The notes below the pieces were generated by a model. It had not been told where the DNA came from. It saw only the letters and a list, made by a program, of their open reading frames with translations, and did not search any database. A DNA stretch of 64,000 bases, taken from the NCBI GenBank assembly GCA_934693165.1, contig CAKUUX010000007.1, positions 40,647-104,646 of the forward strand, written 5' to 3'. This DNA comes from an uncultured Candidatus Melainabacteria bacterium. GTDB taxonomy: Bacteria; Cyanobacteriota; Vampirovibrionia; Gastranaerophilales; Gastranaerophilaceae. The translations under genes and the position numbers were made by a program. Shown piece by piece: positions 35,572 to 44,218 of the stretch; the stretch's first letter is position 1, and each line of letters begins with the position of its first letter.

Positions 35572-36661
35572 AAAAAGACAATCTAATTCATCTATAACAA
35601 ATGTTATGGATGATGATGAAAATTTAGATATGTTAGACATTGATGGTGACAAAGTTGAAGATGCTAGTGCTGATTCATACATGAATGTTGATATTAGTAC
35701 TGATAACATTGAAGATATCGTTTCTACAAAAATGGAACCAAAAAGTCACTATGATGAAATTTATATGTTAGAAACACAAGAAGATTCTTCTCAAGACGAT
35801 TTAGAATTACCCAAAGGTGTTACTGTAGATGACCCTGTAAGACTTTATTTACGTGAAATTGGGCGTATAAAATTATTATCTGCAAATGAGGAAATTGAAT
35901 TAGCAAGAACAATTATTAAAGGTGGTACTCCAGGTGCTATCGCAAAAAGAAAACTGGTTCAAGCAAACTTACGTTTGGTTGTAAGTATTGCTAAAAAATA
36001 TGTTGGTCGTGGTATGTTGTTCTTAGACCTTATACAAGAAGGTAACTTAGGTCTTATCCGTGCAGCTGAAAAATTCGACCACGAAAGAGGTTTTAAATTT
36101 TCAACTTATGCGACTTGGTGGATTAGACAAGCTATTACTCGTGCTATCGCAGACCAAGCTAGAACAATTCGTATTCCAGTTCACATGGTTGAAACTATCA
36201 ATAAGTTGAAAAAAGTTACTAGAAAACTTGCTCAAGAATTGTCAAGAAAACCAACTGAAGAAGAACTTGCAGTTGAAATGGGTGTTTCTATTCCAAAATT
36301 AAGAGAAATTATTAAAATTGCTCAAGAACCTTTATCTCTTGAAACACCAATTGGTCAAGAAGAAGATTCAAGATTAGGTGATTTTATTGAAGATAAAGAA
36401 GCTGATGCTCCTATTAAAACAGTTGCTTCTGAACTTTTAAGAGAAGACTTAGCAGAAGTTTTATGTACGTTATCTCCAAGAGAACGTGATGTATTAAGAT
36501 TACGTTTTGGTATGGATGATGGTCGCCAAAGAACTTTGGAAGAAGTTGGTCAATTATTTGGTGTAACTCGTGAACGTATTCGTCAAATTGAAGCTAAAGC
36601 TTTGAGAAAATTAAGACATCCAAATAGAAGCAAACGTTTGAGAGAATACGTAGAAATTTAG
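35564..36661 (+). CDS. rpoD: Primary sigma factor RpoD/SigA
   Basis: Group 1 sigma-70 factor, 365 residues. An acidic N-terminal stretch (1-80) precedes region 1.2 (VDDPVRLYLREIGRIKLL, about 89). Region 2 has the -10 recognition helix (FSTYATWWIRQAITRAIADQ), then region 3, and region 4.2 has the HTH (TLEEVGQLFGVTRERIRQIE). The order dnaG-rpoD is the classical macromolecular-synthesis arrangement; rpsU is absent. Short region 1.1 is similar to cyanobacterial and Firmicute SigA. Confidence 0.97.
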   Translation: MTRKRQSNSSITNVMDDDENLDMLDIDGDKVEDASADSYMNVDISTDNIEDIVSTKMEPKSHYDEIYMLETQEDSSQDDLELPKGVTVDDPVRLYLREIGRIKLLSANEEIELARTIIKGGTPGAIAKRKLVQANLRLVVSIAKKYVGRGMLFLDLIQEGNLGLIRAAEKFDHERGFKFSTYATWWIRQAITRAIADQARTIRIPVHMVETINKLKKVTRKLAQELSRKPTEEELAVEMGVSIPKLREIIKIAQEPLSLETPIGQEEDSRLGDFIEDKEADAPIKTVASELLREDLAEVLCTLSPRERDVLRLRFGMDDGRQRTLEEVGQLFGVTRERIRQIEAKALRKLRHPNRSKRLREYVEI

Positions 36662-36671
36662 TTTCTTTGTT

Positions 36672-37907
36672 ATGAACAGTAATATTGATGCACGTTATAT
36701 AAAAGCTATAGTTTTCGCATTTGCGTTAATTGTTGCTGTGTTTGTTTTTAATTCAAAAGTTCTAAACAATGTTACGTTGAAGAATAATCAAAATGAGGTT
36801 CAGGCAGAAGAAGTTCCTGCACCTGCTCCATCAGGTGTGCCTACTGGAGATTTGTCTGACAATTATTTTTCAAATGCTGTAAGTGCGTCTGGTAGTTTTG
36901 CAATTTGGCAAAAAATGCCTGTTAATGTGTATATTCAAAGTAATCCATTTACAAACATTGTACAATCTGCTTTTAATTACTACGCTGCAACTTTTGCTGG
37001 AATCATTTCCTTTAATTATGTAGATAATCCAAGCAATGCACAAATAAATGTTACTTTCCCTGCAAGAATTGAAAGAAATGATGAAGACCAATTTGTTGCA
37101 GGCATTACGAATAATTTTTCATCTGGTCATGATATTCAATCATCAAATATAAAATTATTAACTCAAAAAGATGGCGTTAAATTTTCGTCTGCTTTTGTGT
37201 ATAATACGGCTTTACATGAGATAGGTCATTCTCTTGGTATAAACGGACATAGTGATAATAGAATTGATGTTATGTATCCTCAAACTCAGGCTACATCTAT
37301 GATGTCTCTTTCATCTCGTGATATCGCAACTTTAAAAATTATGTATTCAAAAAATGCTGAATTGATTAATCAAAGTTCTGCAACGGCTTCTTCTGATAAA
37401 CTTCAAGAGGCTTTGAGATATACTCAGCAAGCTCCAAATAAAACAAATGCATGGATTAATCTAGGTAATGTTTATTACGATTTAAAAATGTTACCAGAAG
37501 CGTTAGAAGCTTATAAAAAAGCTTTAAATATTGATCCATCTGATGCAAATATTTATGCATCAATGGCAGAATGTTACTATACTTCTAAAAAATATGAAAC
37601 TTCGGCACAATTCTATGAGTATGCAAAAGAAAGAACTTATGACCCAGTTGAAATAGAAAATTATGAAGCAATGATGGCTTTATCAAAACTTTCAGGTCAA
37701 AAGTATGAAGAAGCTTACAACTTATATGTTGCACTTACTGATAAATATCCAAATAAAAAAGAATATTTTATTAACTATTTGTACTTATGTACTTATTTGA
37801 AAAAAACTGAAGGTAAGGATAAATTAATGCAATTCCTTCAAACTCATCCCGAAGCAAATAACGATAATACAATTATGCAGTACAAAAGTTATTACAAAAT
37901 TCCTTAA
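36672..37907 (+). CDS. Matrixin-like zinc metalloprotease with TPR domain
   Basis: 411 residues, a probably exported or membrane-anchored protease. There is an N-terminal signal-anchor (about 10-27), a Pro-rich linker, and a metzincin-like domain with the zinc motif HEIGHSLGINGHSD (His182, Glu183, His186, His193) and a Met-turn candidate DVMYP (Met201). Three or four TPR-like repeats follow (about 240-400; AWINLGNVYYDLKMLPEALE). It begins 10 bp after rpoD, so it is probably transcribed with dnaG-rpoD. The substrate is unknown. The protease-TPR fusion is less usual. Confidence 0.82.
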   Translation: MNSNIDARYIKAIVFAFALIVAVFVFNSKVLNNVTLKNNQNEVQAEEVPAPAPSGVPTGDLSDNYFSNAVSASGSFAIWQKMPVNVYIQSNPFTNIVQSAFNYYAATFAGIISFNYVDNPSNAQINVTFPARIERNDEDQFVAGITNNFSSGHDIQSSNIKLLTQKDGVKFSSAFVYNTALHEIGHSLGINGHSDNRIDVMYPQTQATSMMSLSSRDIATLKIMYSKNAELINQSSATASSDKLQEALRYTQQAPNKTNAWINLGNVYYDLKMLPEALEAYKKALNIDPSDANIYASMAECYYTSKKYETSAQFYEYAKERTYDPVEIENYEAMMALSKLSGQKYEEAYNLYVALTDKYPNKKEYFINYLYLCTYLKKTEGKDKLMQFLQTHPEANNDNTIMQYKSYYKIP

Positions 37908-37916
37908 ATATGTATT

Positions 37917-37951
37917 AAAAAAGACGAGGTTATTTTTAACCTCGTCTTTTT
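37917..37951 (+). terminator. Terminator of the dnaG-rpoD-protease operon
   Basis: AAAAGACGAGGTTA pairs with TAACCTCGTCTTTT around TTTT. It lies 10 nt after the stop and can act in both directions, also ending yggT. Confidence 0.88.
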
Positions 37952-37966
37952 CTATAAAACTTTTAT

Positions 37967-38215
37967 TTAAAGCAATCCAACAATTACTGTTTGTAGAACT
38001 TGTAATACGATAATAGCAACGATTGGCGAAAAATCTAAACCACCAACTGGAGGAATAAATCTTCTGAATAAATCAAGCCAAGCATCTGTTATAATTCTAA
38101 CGGTTTTAGTTGGTTGTGCTTCCCAATTTATAGTTGGAATCCAAGTCATAAAAATTCTTACGATAATTAGAATTTCATAGAAGTAAAATAAATTGTAAAT
38201 TGCGTTTTTTATCAT
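37967..38215 (-). CDS. YggT family membrane protein
   Basis: 82 residues with two transmembrane helices (about 5-25 and 58-80), separated by the conserved amphipathic segment with MTWIP and a DAWLDLFRRFIPPVGGLDFSP motif typical of YggT/YlmG. In cyanobacteria and plastids relatives affect nucleoid or FtsZ-region organisation; in Gram-positives ylmG lies in the dcw region. Here it stands alone downstream of mtnP. Confidence 0.88.
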   Translation of the reverse strand: MIKNAIYNLFYFYEILIIVRIFMTWIPTINWEAQPTKTVRIITDAWLDLFRRFIPPVGGLDFSPIVAIIVLQVLQTVIVGLL

Positions 38216-38233
38216 AAATTTTTCCTATACACT

Positions 38234-38270
38234 AAAAAAAGAGGTCGAAGGCATGCTTCAACCTCTTTTT
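38234..38270 (-). terminator. Terminator after mtnP
   Basis: AAAAGAGGT...ACCTCTTTT with an internal GAAG/CTTC pairing. It lies 12 nt past the mtnP stop, between mtnP and yggT. Confidence 0.8.
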
Positions 38271-38281
38271 AGAATTATAAA

Positions 38282-39082
38282 CTACATTTGAGAGTCAGTG
38301 CTTGTAGTTTTGCAAGCGCAATGTCTTTCAGCAGGAATGTTTTCAATTACTGTGAATAACAATTTTTTAACTCTGTCTAAGTTTTGTTCAAATACTCTGC
38401 AAACTTCATGGTGAGAAACAGGTGGAACATCACCAACTAAACCACAGTCGTGGTCAGTAATTAATGAAATGTTCAATGGGCACATATCCATTTCTCTTAC
38501 TAAGTAATTTTCTGGGAATGCTGTCATACCGATTACATCCCAACCTTGAGCTGTAAAGAATTTAGATTCAGCTTTTGTAGAGAATCTTGGTCCATTGATA
38601 ACTGTCATTGTACCTGTTTCGTGAACTGTGATACCCATATCTTTAGCAACTTTAATAGCTAATTCTCTTAATTCTGGGCAGTATAAGTCAGTTGGAGATG
38701 GGTGGTGAACAACAGGTCCTTCAAAGAATGTTGATTTTCTACCATCTGTCCAATCAACGAATTGGTCACAAATTACGAAGTCACCAGGGTTGATATGTTT
38801 TTGTAGGCTACCACATGCACATGGTGAGATAACTCTTTCGCATCCTGCATATTTCATAGCCCAAACGTTTGCTCTATAATTGATTAAATGTGGAAGGATA
38901 GTGTGGTTTCTACCATGACGAGGCATAAATGCAACTTTTGTATTGCCAATTGTACCAATCATCAAACTATCACTTGGCATACCATAAGGTGTTTCTACTC
39001 TAACTTCTTCTACATCATCTAAGAATTTGTAAAGTCCAGAACCACCGAAAACGCCGATTTTTGCTAAATTTTTAGTTTCCAT
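38282..39082 (-). CDS. mtnP: S-methyl-5'-thioadenosine phosphorylase
   Basis: PNP/MTAP-family trimer that phosphorolyses methylthioadenosine (or a related purine nucleoside) in methionine salvage. 266 residues with GVFGGSGLYKFLD (about 10), the phosphate-binding MPRHGRNHTILPHLINYRAN, the purine-site segment NGPRFSTKAESKF, and IGMTAFPENYLVREMDM with the MTAP-type region; DHDCG near 213. The His/Asp at the purine site and MT-specific residues fit MTAP better than PNP. GAAGGGAAAT precedes ATG. A short Cys-containing tail is present. Confidence 0.9.
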   Translation of the reverse strand: METKNLAKIGVFGGSGLYKFLDDVEEVRVETPYGMPSDSLMIGTIGNTKVAFMPRHGRNHTILPHLINYRANVWAMKYAGCERVISPCACGSLQKHINPGDFVICDQFVDWTDGRKSTFFEGPVVHHPSPTDLYCPELRELAIKVAKDMGITVHETGTMTVINGPRFSTKAESKFFTAQGWDVIGMTAFPENYLVREMDMCPLNISLITDHDCGLVGDVPPVSHHEVCRVFEQNLDRVKKLLFTVIENIPAERHCACKTTSTDSQM

Positions 39083-39168
39083 TAAATTTCCCTTCTTTTC
39101 TAAACACTAATACATGTCAATTGTCTTACATTAATTCTATCATAAACAATTTTATTTTTGTTAATTTA

Positions 39169-39870
39169 TTAATAGTTTTTCTTTTTATTGTTTAAAGATG
39201 TTTCTAAGAATGTTCTTGCCATTGCATAGCTGTCATAGCTAGAATTTAATTCAACTCTACCGTTATAATAAATATCAAATTTGTATCTGTCAGGTCTTTC
39301 ACCAGTAGCACTATTTGGTTTGCCTGTTCCGTTTACATCAACTTCTACTGCCATAATTGGCTTAGTGTCTTTATTTGCGCTTGTGCAAGAATCATCATAC
39401 GTAATTGTCCAAGTCATACCATTGTTCGTTGTGTATTCACATTTTTTATTATCATTTTGACAATTTGCTGCCGTTACGTTCATTGAACAGCAAAATGCTC
39501 TCAAGAGTTTTGTACCTTTTGAGCAAAGACAGTTTTTTGTTAATGCTTCGTATTCCCACGCTAGGTCATTTGTTTCTGAATATGTTGTAATATTTGAACC
39601 TGACATTGTGTGTTTTGTGCCTGTTTCTGTATATAAAAAACCTTTTGGAATTGGCATATCAGAACTTATTAATTCTGATGATGGGTATAAAAGTTCGTTG
39701 TTTACCAAATTATCAACTGTTGTCGAGGTTATGTTATAAGCATTTCTGAAAGGTGTTTTTACGTTGCTTGGAGTAATGTTTGTTGCAGCAGGAATTAATA
39801 TTGCTGCGATTACAGCAAGTAAAGATAATGTTATTACGGCTTCTGCCAATGTGAAAGCTTTTATCTTCAA
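39169..39870 (-). CDS. Type IV prepilin-like protein, paralogue 1
   Basis: 233 residues. Class III-type prepilin leader: a short positive stretch, MKIK, then A|FTLAEAVITLSLLAVIAAILIP, where the prepilin peptidase would cut before Phe and methylate it. The globular part has seven Cys (NCLC, AFCC, then NC, KC and SC), suggesting disulfides, the acidic loop DVNGTGKPN and the end motif FDIYYNGRVEL. It is last of three tandem paralogues (9-bp gap from the second). Pilin assembly genes are not in the window. It could be a minor pilin or competence pseudopilin. Confidence 0.85.
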   Translation of the reverse strand: MKIKAFTLAEAVITLSLLAVIAAILIPAATNITPSNVKTPFRNAYNITSTTVDNLVNNELLYPSSELISSDMPIPKGFLYTETGTKHTMSGSNITTYSETNDLAWEYEALTKNCLCSKGTKLLRAFCCSMNVTAANCQNDNKKCEYTTNNGMTWTITYDDSCTSANKDTKPIMAVEVDVNGTGKPNSATGERPDRYKFDIYYNGRVELNSSYDSYAMARTFLETSLNNKKKNY

Positions 39871-39879
39871 GAATTCTCC

Positions 39880-40611
39880 TTAATAGTTAAGTCTTTTGTT
39901 GCTCAAGGAATCTGCTAAAATGTCTTGAGCTGTTGAATCGACTTTTATCTTTCCATCATAATATACTTCAAAAATAAATCTAGTTTTTTTATAACCAGCA
40001 TCAGTTATGCCTTTGTGTCTTCCACCCCAGCGATTATCCACATCTACTGTTATTGTGAAGATAGGTTTTGTTAAATCAGTGCTTGTTTGGCTTACGTCAA
40101 CAGTATGCCAAGCTATGCCATCTGTTGTGTCAAAATCACATGTTGTTTTATTACTTGTTGTTGTGCAAGTAGTGTTACGGTCTTTTGGTGTTGTTTTTAG
40201 AGAACAACAAAATAACATTGAAAGTTTATTGTGGTTTGTGTTGTAGCAATTGCAACCTTTTGACGTGCCTTCTCCTGCAAAAGATTCTAAAATAGTATAT
40301 TCTAGCATTGAGTCATTTGCAGGGTATCTATAATTTAAAAATCCACTTGGAGATGTGTTATTTGCAAAAGTTGTCGGGTTTACATCCTTTAACGTTATGT
40401 CTGTTGGGTAAAATCTGTCATTGCCTGCTAATTCAGCAATTACTTGTTCTGTCGTATTATAAGCTTTTTTTAGTAAAACTTTTTCATTACTTGGTCTGCT
40501 TGCTGTAATTACTGGCATTACGACAATGGCAATTACACTTAAAATAACTACTGTAAGCATTACTTCTGCAAGAGTGAAACCTTTCTTTTTAGGATTAATT
40601 TTTCTTTTCAT
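39880..40611 (-). CDS. Type IV prepilin-like protein, paralogue 2
   Basis: 243 residues. Leader KRKINPKKKG then FTLAEVMLTVVILSVIAIVV; the canonical Gly precedes the cleavage site. Six Cys lie in the globular domain (GCNC, FCC-like, TC, TC), with the shared DGIAWH and VYYDGKIKV elements at the positions seen in its two paralogues. The loop corresponding to DVNG reads DVDNRWGG. Middle gene of the cluster; 2 bp after the first. Confidence 0.85.
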   Translation of the reverse strand: MKRKINPKKKGFTLAEVMLTVVILSVIAIVVMPVITASRPSNEKVLLKKAYNTTEQVIAELAGNDRFYPTDITLKDVNPTTFANNTSPSGFLNYRYPANDSMLEYTILESFAGEGTSKGCNCYNTNHNKLSMLFCCSLKTTPKDRNTTCTTTSNKTTCDFDTTDGIAWHTVDVSQTSTDLTKPIFTITVDVDNRWGGRHKGITDAGYKKTRFIFEVYYDGKIKVDSTAQDILADSLSNKRLNY

Positions 40612-40613
40612 GT

Positions 40614-41348
40614 TTAATCCTTTCCGTATCTGTCATCTTCTATATCAGGACGACGTTTTGTATCTGTTGGATTTTTCAAGAAAGTTATACCTTTTTCAGA
40701 AAGTGTTTTATTAACCTCAACTTTACCGTTATAGTACACATTCAAATGATATTGGTCAGGAATGTTTACACCTGTATTTGTGTTTGGTTCAGCTGGGCCG
40801 TTTACGTCAACCATAATTGTTAACATTGGATGAATCCCTTGAACAGAATGGCAACAAGTTGGCGTGTAATCAGCAGAATTTGCACGCTGAGTTACTGTCC
40901 ATTGCATTCCATCTGTTGTTGTAAAAGAACAAGAATTGCCAGAACAAGTTGCCGTAGTTGTATTTAAAGAAGCACAAAATAATCTTACTAATTTTGGACC
41001 AGCAGTACATTTTGATTGAGAAACCAAAGCTTGGTAAGCATAATATGTGCCCTTGGCATTAGGATTTGCAGTTGAACCAACATCGGTGTCTAAAAATCCT
41101 CTTTGGCACTCTTGAGTTAAATTGTTACAAGTTAAATTTTGGTATGAAACAGGATATAAGTTATCGTCATTTATTAAATTACTAATTGTATGTTCAACTG
41201 TAGAATAAGCTTTTCTAAAAAGCACTTTTTCAGAGCTAGGTCTTGTCGTATTTACTGCAGCAATAATTTGAGTAGCTATTATCGAAAGAAATACTAAAGT
41301 GATAACAGCTTCTGCTAATGTAAATGCTTTTTTAGTGTTTTGTAACAT
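40614..41348 (-). CDS. Type IV prepilin-like protein, paralogue 3
   Basis: 244 residues, first gene of the cluster. Leader MLQNTKKA then FTLAEAVITLVFLSIIATQI. Eight Cys include TC/EC, KC, FC, TC, SC and a TCC pair. The pattern DGMQWT, DVNGPAEPN and LNVYYNGKVEV matches its neighbours. The C-terminus ends in a charged tail, IEDDRYGKD, not seen in the others. GGAG lies 8 nt before the ATG. Divergently oriented from the lytic transglycosylase at 41519. Confidence 0.85.
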   Translation of the reverse strand: MLQNTKKAFTLAEAVITLVFLSIIATQIIAAVNTTRPSSEKVLFRKAYSTVEHTISNLINDDNLYPVSYQNLTCNNLTQECQRGFLDTDVGSTANPNAKGTYYAYQALVSQSKCTAGPKLVRLFCASLNTTTATCSGNSCSFTTTDGMQWTVTQRANSADYTPTCCHSVQGIHPMLTIMVDVNGPAEPNTNTGVNIPDQYHLNVYYNGKVEVNKTLSEKGITFLKNPTDTKRRPDIEDDRYGKD

Positions 41349-41518
41349 TCTCTGAACTCCTTGCTATTATTATACCATGAAGATTTAAAAGGGAGCAAAT
41401 ATTAACAAACCAAGGACCTTAAACTTGCAATTTTAAATTGTTTATTATACACTAATAATACACTAAGTCTTTTGATTTTATTTTAAGATTTACAATTTAG
41501 AAATTTAAAGGAAATCCG

Positions 41519-42190
41519 ATGATAAAAAAAATATTATTAACTATTATCACATTTGTGATGTTAGTGTGCCCCAATTTAAAAGCAAATGCAAATAGCGTAG
41601 ATGATGTAAAAGCAAAAATCGTTAAATCAGCGATTGAATTGGGTATTGATCCAGCCTTAGCACTAAGTATTGCTAAAACAGAATCAGGTTTTAGACACGA
41701 TACAACTAGTCATAGAGGCGCAGTTGGAGTCTTTCAATTAATGCCTTCAACAGCTAGAAGATTGGGTGTTAATCCATATTATCTAAGCGACAATATCAAG
41801 GGTGGATTAATGTACTACAAGATGATGTACAAAATGTATGGTTCAACAGAATTAGCATTAGCAGCTTATAATGCTGGTCCTGTTGCTGTAAAAAGATATA
41901 ACAGAACTGTTCCACCTATCGGTGAAACAAGAAAATTTGTAAATTCAATTATGAAAGAGTATTCTTATCAAAAAGTAAATCCTGATAAGGCAATCAGAAG
42001 TGTTCCGAGAAAAAACCCACCAAAATTTTCTTTTGATGTAACACCAGTTGCAAAGTCTAAACCTTATGTAACTACTGTTCCATCTACAAATAAACCTATT
42101 GCTTCTGTTGTTCCAGTTGTTAAAATTCAAAAAATTAACCACACTCATAACATAAATGAAAATAATCCAAAAGGGGTTTTACAAATTTAG
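41519..42190 (+). CDS. Lytic transglycosylase (SLT domain)
   Basis: Cleaves peptidoglycan glycan strands in the periplasm. 223 residues with a signal peptide (1-25), then an SLT domain: catalytic Glu55 in IAKTESGFRHD, GAVGVFQLMPSTARRLGVNP (about 73), and LALAAYNAGPVAVKRY (about 118). The C-terminal region (about 165-223) is Pro/Lys/Val-rich and low complexity, probably an unstructured wall-associated tail. AAGGAAAT precedes ATG. It is divergent from the prepilin cluster, and such enzymes often open the wall for pilus-like machines. Confidence 0.9.
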   Translation: MIKKILLTIITFVMLVCPNLKANANSVDDVKAKIVKSAIELGIDPALALSIAKTESGFRHDTTSHRGAVGVFQLMPSTARRLGVNPYYLSDNIKGGLMYYKMMYKMYGSTELALAAYNAGPVAVKRYNRTVPPIGETRKFVNSIMKEYSYQKVNPDKAIRSVPRKNPPKFSFDVTPVAKSKPYVTTVPSTNKPIASVVPVVKIQKINHTHNINENNPKGVLQI

Positions 42191-42241
42191 TTTTGTTGAT
42201 ATGATATTATTATAGAGAAGGTTTTAGAGTAGTAGGAAAGA

Positions 42242-42928
42242 ATGTTTAACGAAACAAGAACACACGAAATAACAGTCGACACAGTTATTTTATCAATGTT
42301 TGAAGACGAGTTGAAAGTATTACTTATCAAGCGTCATACAGAACCCTTTAAAGATAAATGGGCAATCCCTGGTGGTTATGTAAGAATGAGTGAAAACCTA
42401 GACCAAGCTGCCGAAAGAGTTTTGAAAGAACGTACTGGTGTTGAAAATGTCTTTTTAGAACAGTTATATACATTCGGCGATCCTCTTCGTCACCCTACAT
42501 CAAGAGTTATCACTTGTGCTTACTTTGCACTTGTTAGAGCAAAAGATGTTCAAATTTTCTCTGACCCAGATGTTGCTTGGCACAACGTAAACGATTTGCC
42601 ACCTTTAGCTTTCGACCATAAACAAATTATTGACTACTCTCGAAAAGCTACTAGAGAAAGATTGGAAGTTTGCCCAGTTGCATACCAATTATTGAATGAA
42701 AAATTCACTCTTACTGAAATGCAAAAAGCTTACGAATTAATTATGGGTAAACAATTAGATAAACGTAATTTTAGAAAAAAAGTTCTTTGTACAGAGGGTT
42801 TAATCGAACTTAATGAGTTCTCTAAATCTACTTCTAAACGCCCTGCAAGACTTTATACATTTGATAAAATCAACCTTGATTCTATTAGAGGGCATTTTAT
42901 CATTAGTAACAAGGAGAAAGTATGTTAG
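42242..42928 (+). CDS. Nudix-related regulator (NrtR-like) with degenerate Nudix box
   Basis: 228 residues: an N-terminal Nudix fold (5-145) and a C-terminal winged-helix domain (about 150-225, LTEMQKAYELIMGKQLDKRN and FRKKVL). The Nudix box (from GGYVRMSE) keeps the first Gly and Glu but has RVLKER where catalytic boxes have REUxEE, losing two metal-binding Glu. This fits NrtR-type regulators that sense ADP-ribose-like ligands without hydrolysing them. Target genes are not evident; no NAD-synthesis gene is adjacent. It overlaps secG by 7 bp. Confidence 0.82.
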   Translation: MFNETRTHEITVDTVILSMFEDELKVLLIKRHTEPFKDKWAIPGGYVRMSENLDQAAERVLKERTGVENVFLEQLYTFGDPLRHPTSRVITCAYFALVRAKDVQIFSDPDVAWHNVNDLPPLAFDHKQIIDYSRKATRERLEVCPVAYQLLNEKFTLTEMQKAYELIMGKQLDKRNFRKKVLCTEGLIELNEFSKSTSKRPARLYTFDKINLDSIRGHFIISNKEKVC

Positions 42929-43146
42929 CTTTTATTTGGATATTACAAATAGTTTCAGCTTTATTATTAATAGTCTTAATCTTATTACACTCACCAAAAG
43001 GTGATGGTATAGCAGCTATCGGTGGAGCATCACAAATGTTTTCATCACAAAAATCTGCTGAAAAAGGCTTGAATAAATTGACAGCCTACGTTAGTGCAGT
43101 ATTTTTAGTATGCACATTCTTATTAGGTTTTGGAATTGTAGGTTAG
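42922..43146 (+). CDS. secG: Protein translocase subunit SecG
   Basis: 74 residues, two transmembrane helices (about 4-25 and 52-72), and the family loop LLHSPKGDGIAAIGGASQMF. It assists SecYE translocation. AAGGAGAAAGT stands before ATG 42922, inside the 3' end of the regulator gene. It abuts tcdA directly. Confidence 0.92.
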   Translation: MLAFIWILQIVSALLLIVLILLHSPKGDGIAAIGGASQMFSSQKSAEKGLNKLTAYVSAVFLVCTFLLGFGIVG

Positions 43147-43887
43147 ATGTCTGAATTATTTTCAAGAAATGAGTTGTATTGGGGTGAAGAAATTCAGTCC
43201 AAGCTTAAAGATGTTTCTGTTGCCGTGTTTGGTCTAGGTGGAGTTGGTGGTTTTGCTTGCGAAATGCTTGCAAGAGCCGGCATAGGAACAATGACAATTA
43301 TTGATTTTGATACCGTTTCAAAATCAAATATAAATCGTCAATTAATTGCACTACATTCTACTATCGGAATGAAAAAGACAGAACTTTTTGAAAAACGCCT
43401 TAAAGACATTAATCCTGCTATAAAATTAAATGTTATTACGGATTTTTACCTAGAAAACTTTGATTTCAGCAATATTGATTACGTGGTAGATGCAATTGAT
43501 ACTATGAAATCTAAAGTTAATCTTTTAGTAAAATGTTATGAAAACAAAGTGCCTGTAATAAGTTCTATGGGAGCTGGAAATAGAATTAATCCTCTAGAAC
43601 TTTACACTTGCGATATTTCTGAGATTAAAAATAAAAAAGATACTTTTGTTCAAAATATTTTATATCAATTAGGTAAAAAAGGTATAACTTCTGGAATTGA
43701 TGTTGTTATTTCTAATGAAAAAGCTAGAAAACCTGAAAAAATTGTTAATACAGAACATATTATAACAAATAGTGGCGAAGAGGTTGAATTCAGAAAGATT
43801 ACACCATCTTCAACTCCATTTGTTGCATCTTGTGCTGGAATTGTTATTTCTAGTATAATAGTTAGAAAGATTATGGAGAATAATTAA
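43147..43887 (+). CDS. tcdA: tRNA threonylcarbamoyladenosine dehydratase (TcdA/CsdL, ThiF family)
   Basis: E1-like ATP-dependent enzyme forming cyclic t6A37 in tRNA. 246 residues. Nucleotide-binding GLGGVGGFACEMLARAGIG (about 30), the IIDFDTVSKSNINRQ ATP contact, and VDAIDTMKSKV near 115 match TcdA. The C-terminal SSTPFVASCAGIVISS helix is the TcdA membrane-proximal end. Length and order fit TcdA rather than MoeB/ThiF, as there are no zinc CxxC pairs. Its start immediately follows the secG stop. Confidence 0.9.
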   Translation: MSELFSRNELYWGEEIQSKLKDVSVAVFGLGGVGGFACEMLARAGIGTMTIIDFDTVSKSNINRQLIALHSTIGMKKTELFEKRLKDINPAIKLNVITDFYLENFDFSNIDYVVDAIDTMKSKVNLLVKCYENKVPVISSMGAGNRINPLELYTCDISEIKNKKDTFVQNILYQLGKKGITSGIDVVISNEKARKPEKIVNTEHIITNSGEEVEFRKITPSSTPFVASCAGIVISSIIVRKIMENN

Positions 43888-43888
43888 T

Positions 43889-44218
43889 ATGTTTTATAAA
43901 CGTTGGTATGATAAAAATCCTAAATTAAGTGAATTAGTTTCATATTTAGAAGAGCAAGATGAAGAGGTGCAAGACGCATTTGCACAACATCTTTTACAAA
44001 TTTTGATTTATGAGTTTAACTTTAATCTTGATGAAGAAATAAGTAAATTAGCACAGCCTTGTGATTACACTTATAATAGATGGTACGACGAAAACGTAGA
44101 ATTATTCACTATTTTACAATTTATAAAAACGCTATCTAATGAAGAGCAGTCATATCTTGTAGATAGCGTAATTTCACATGTTTTGATAGAGAACTTGAAA
44201 GAGAATGAAAATGGATAA
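43889..44218 (+). CDS. Hypothetical protein with internal duplication
   Basis: 109 residues made of two similar halves. Residues 3-40 (YKRWYDKNPKLSELVSYLEE and onward) match 62-100 (YNRWYDENVELFTILQFIKT and onward); both share RWYD-N, a helix of like length and a closing ILI/VLI. A connector of about 20 residues separates them. No family recognised. It starts one base after the tcdA stop and overlaps the following SDR gene, so it is part of the secG-tcdA operon. Confidence 0.7.
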   Translation: MFYKRWYDKNPKLSELVSYLEEQDEEVQDAFAQHLLQILIYEFNFNLDEEISKLAQPCDYTYNRWYDENVELFTILQFIKTLSNEEQSYLVDSVISHVLIENLKENENG

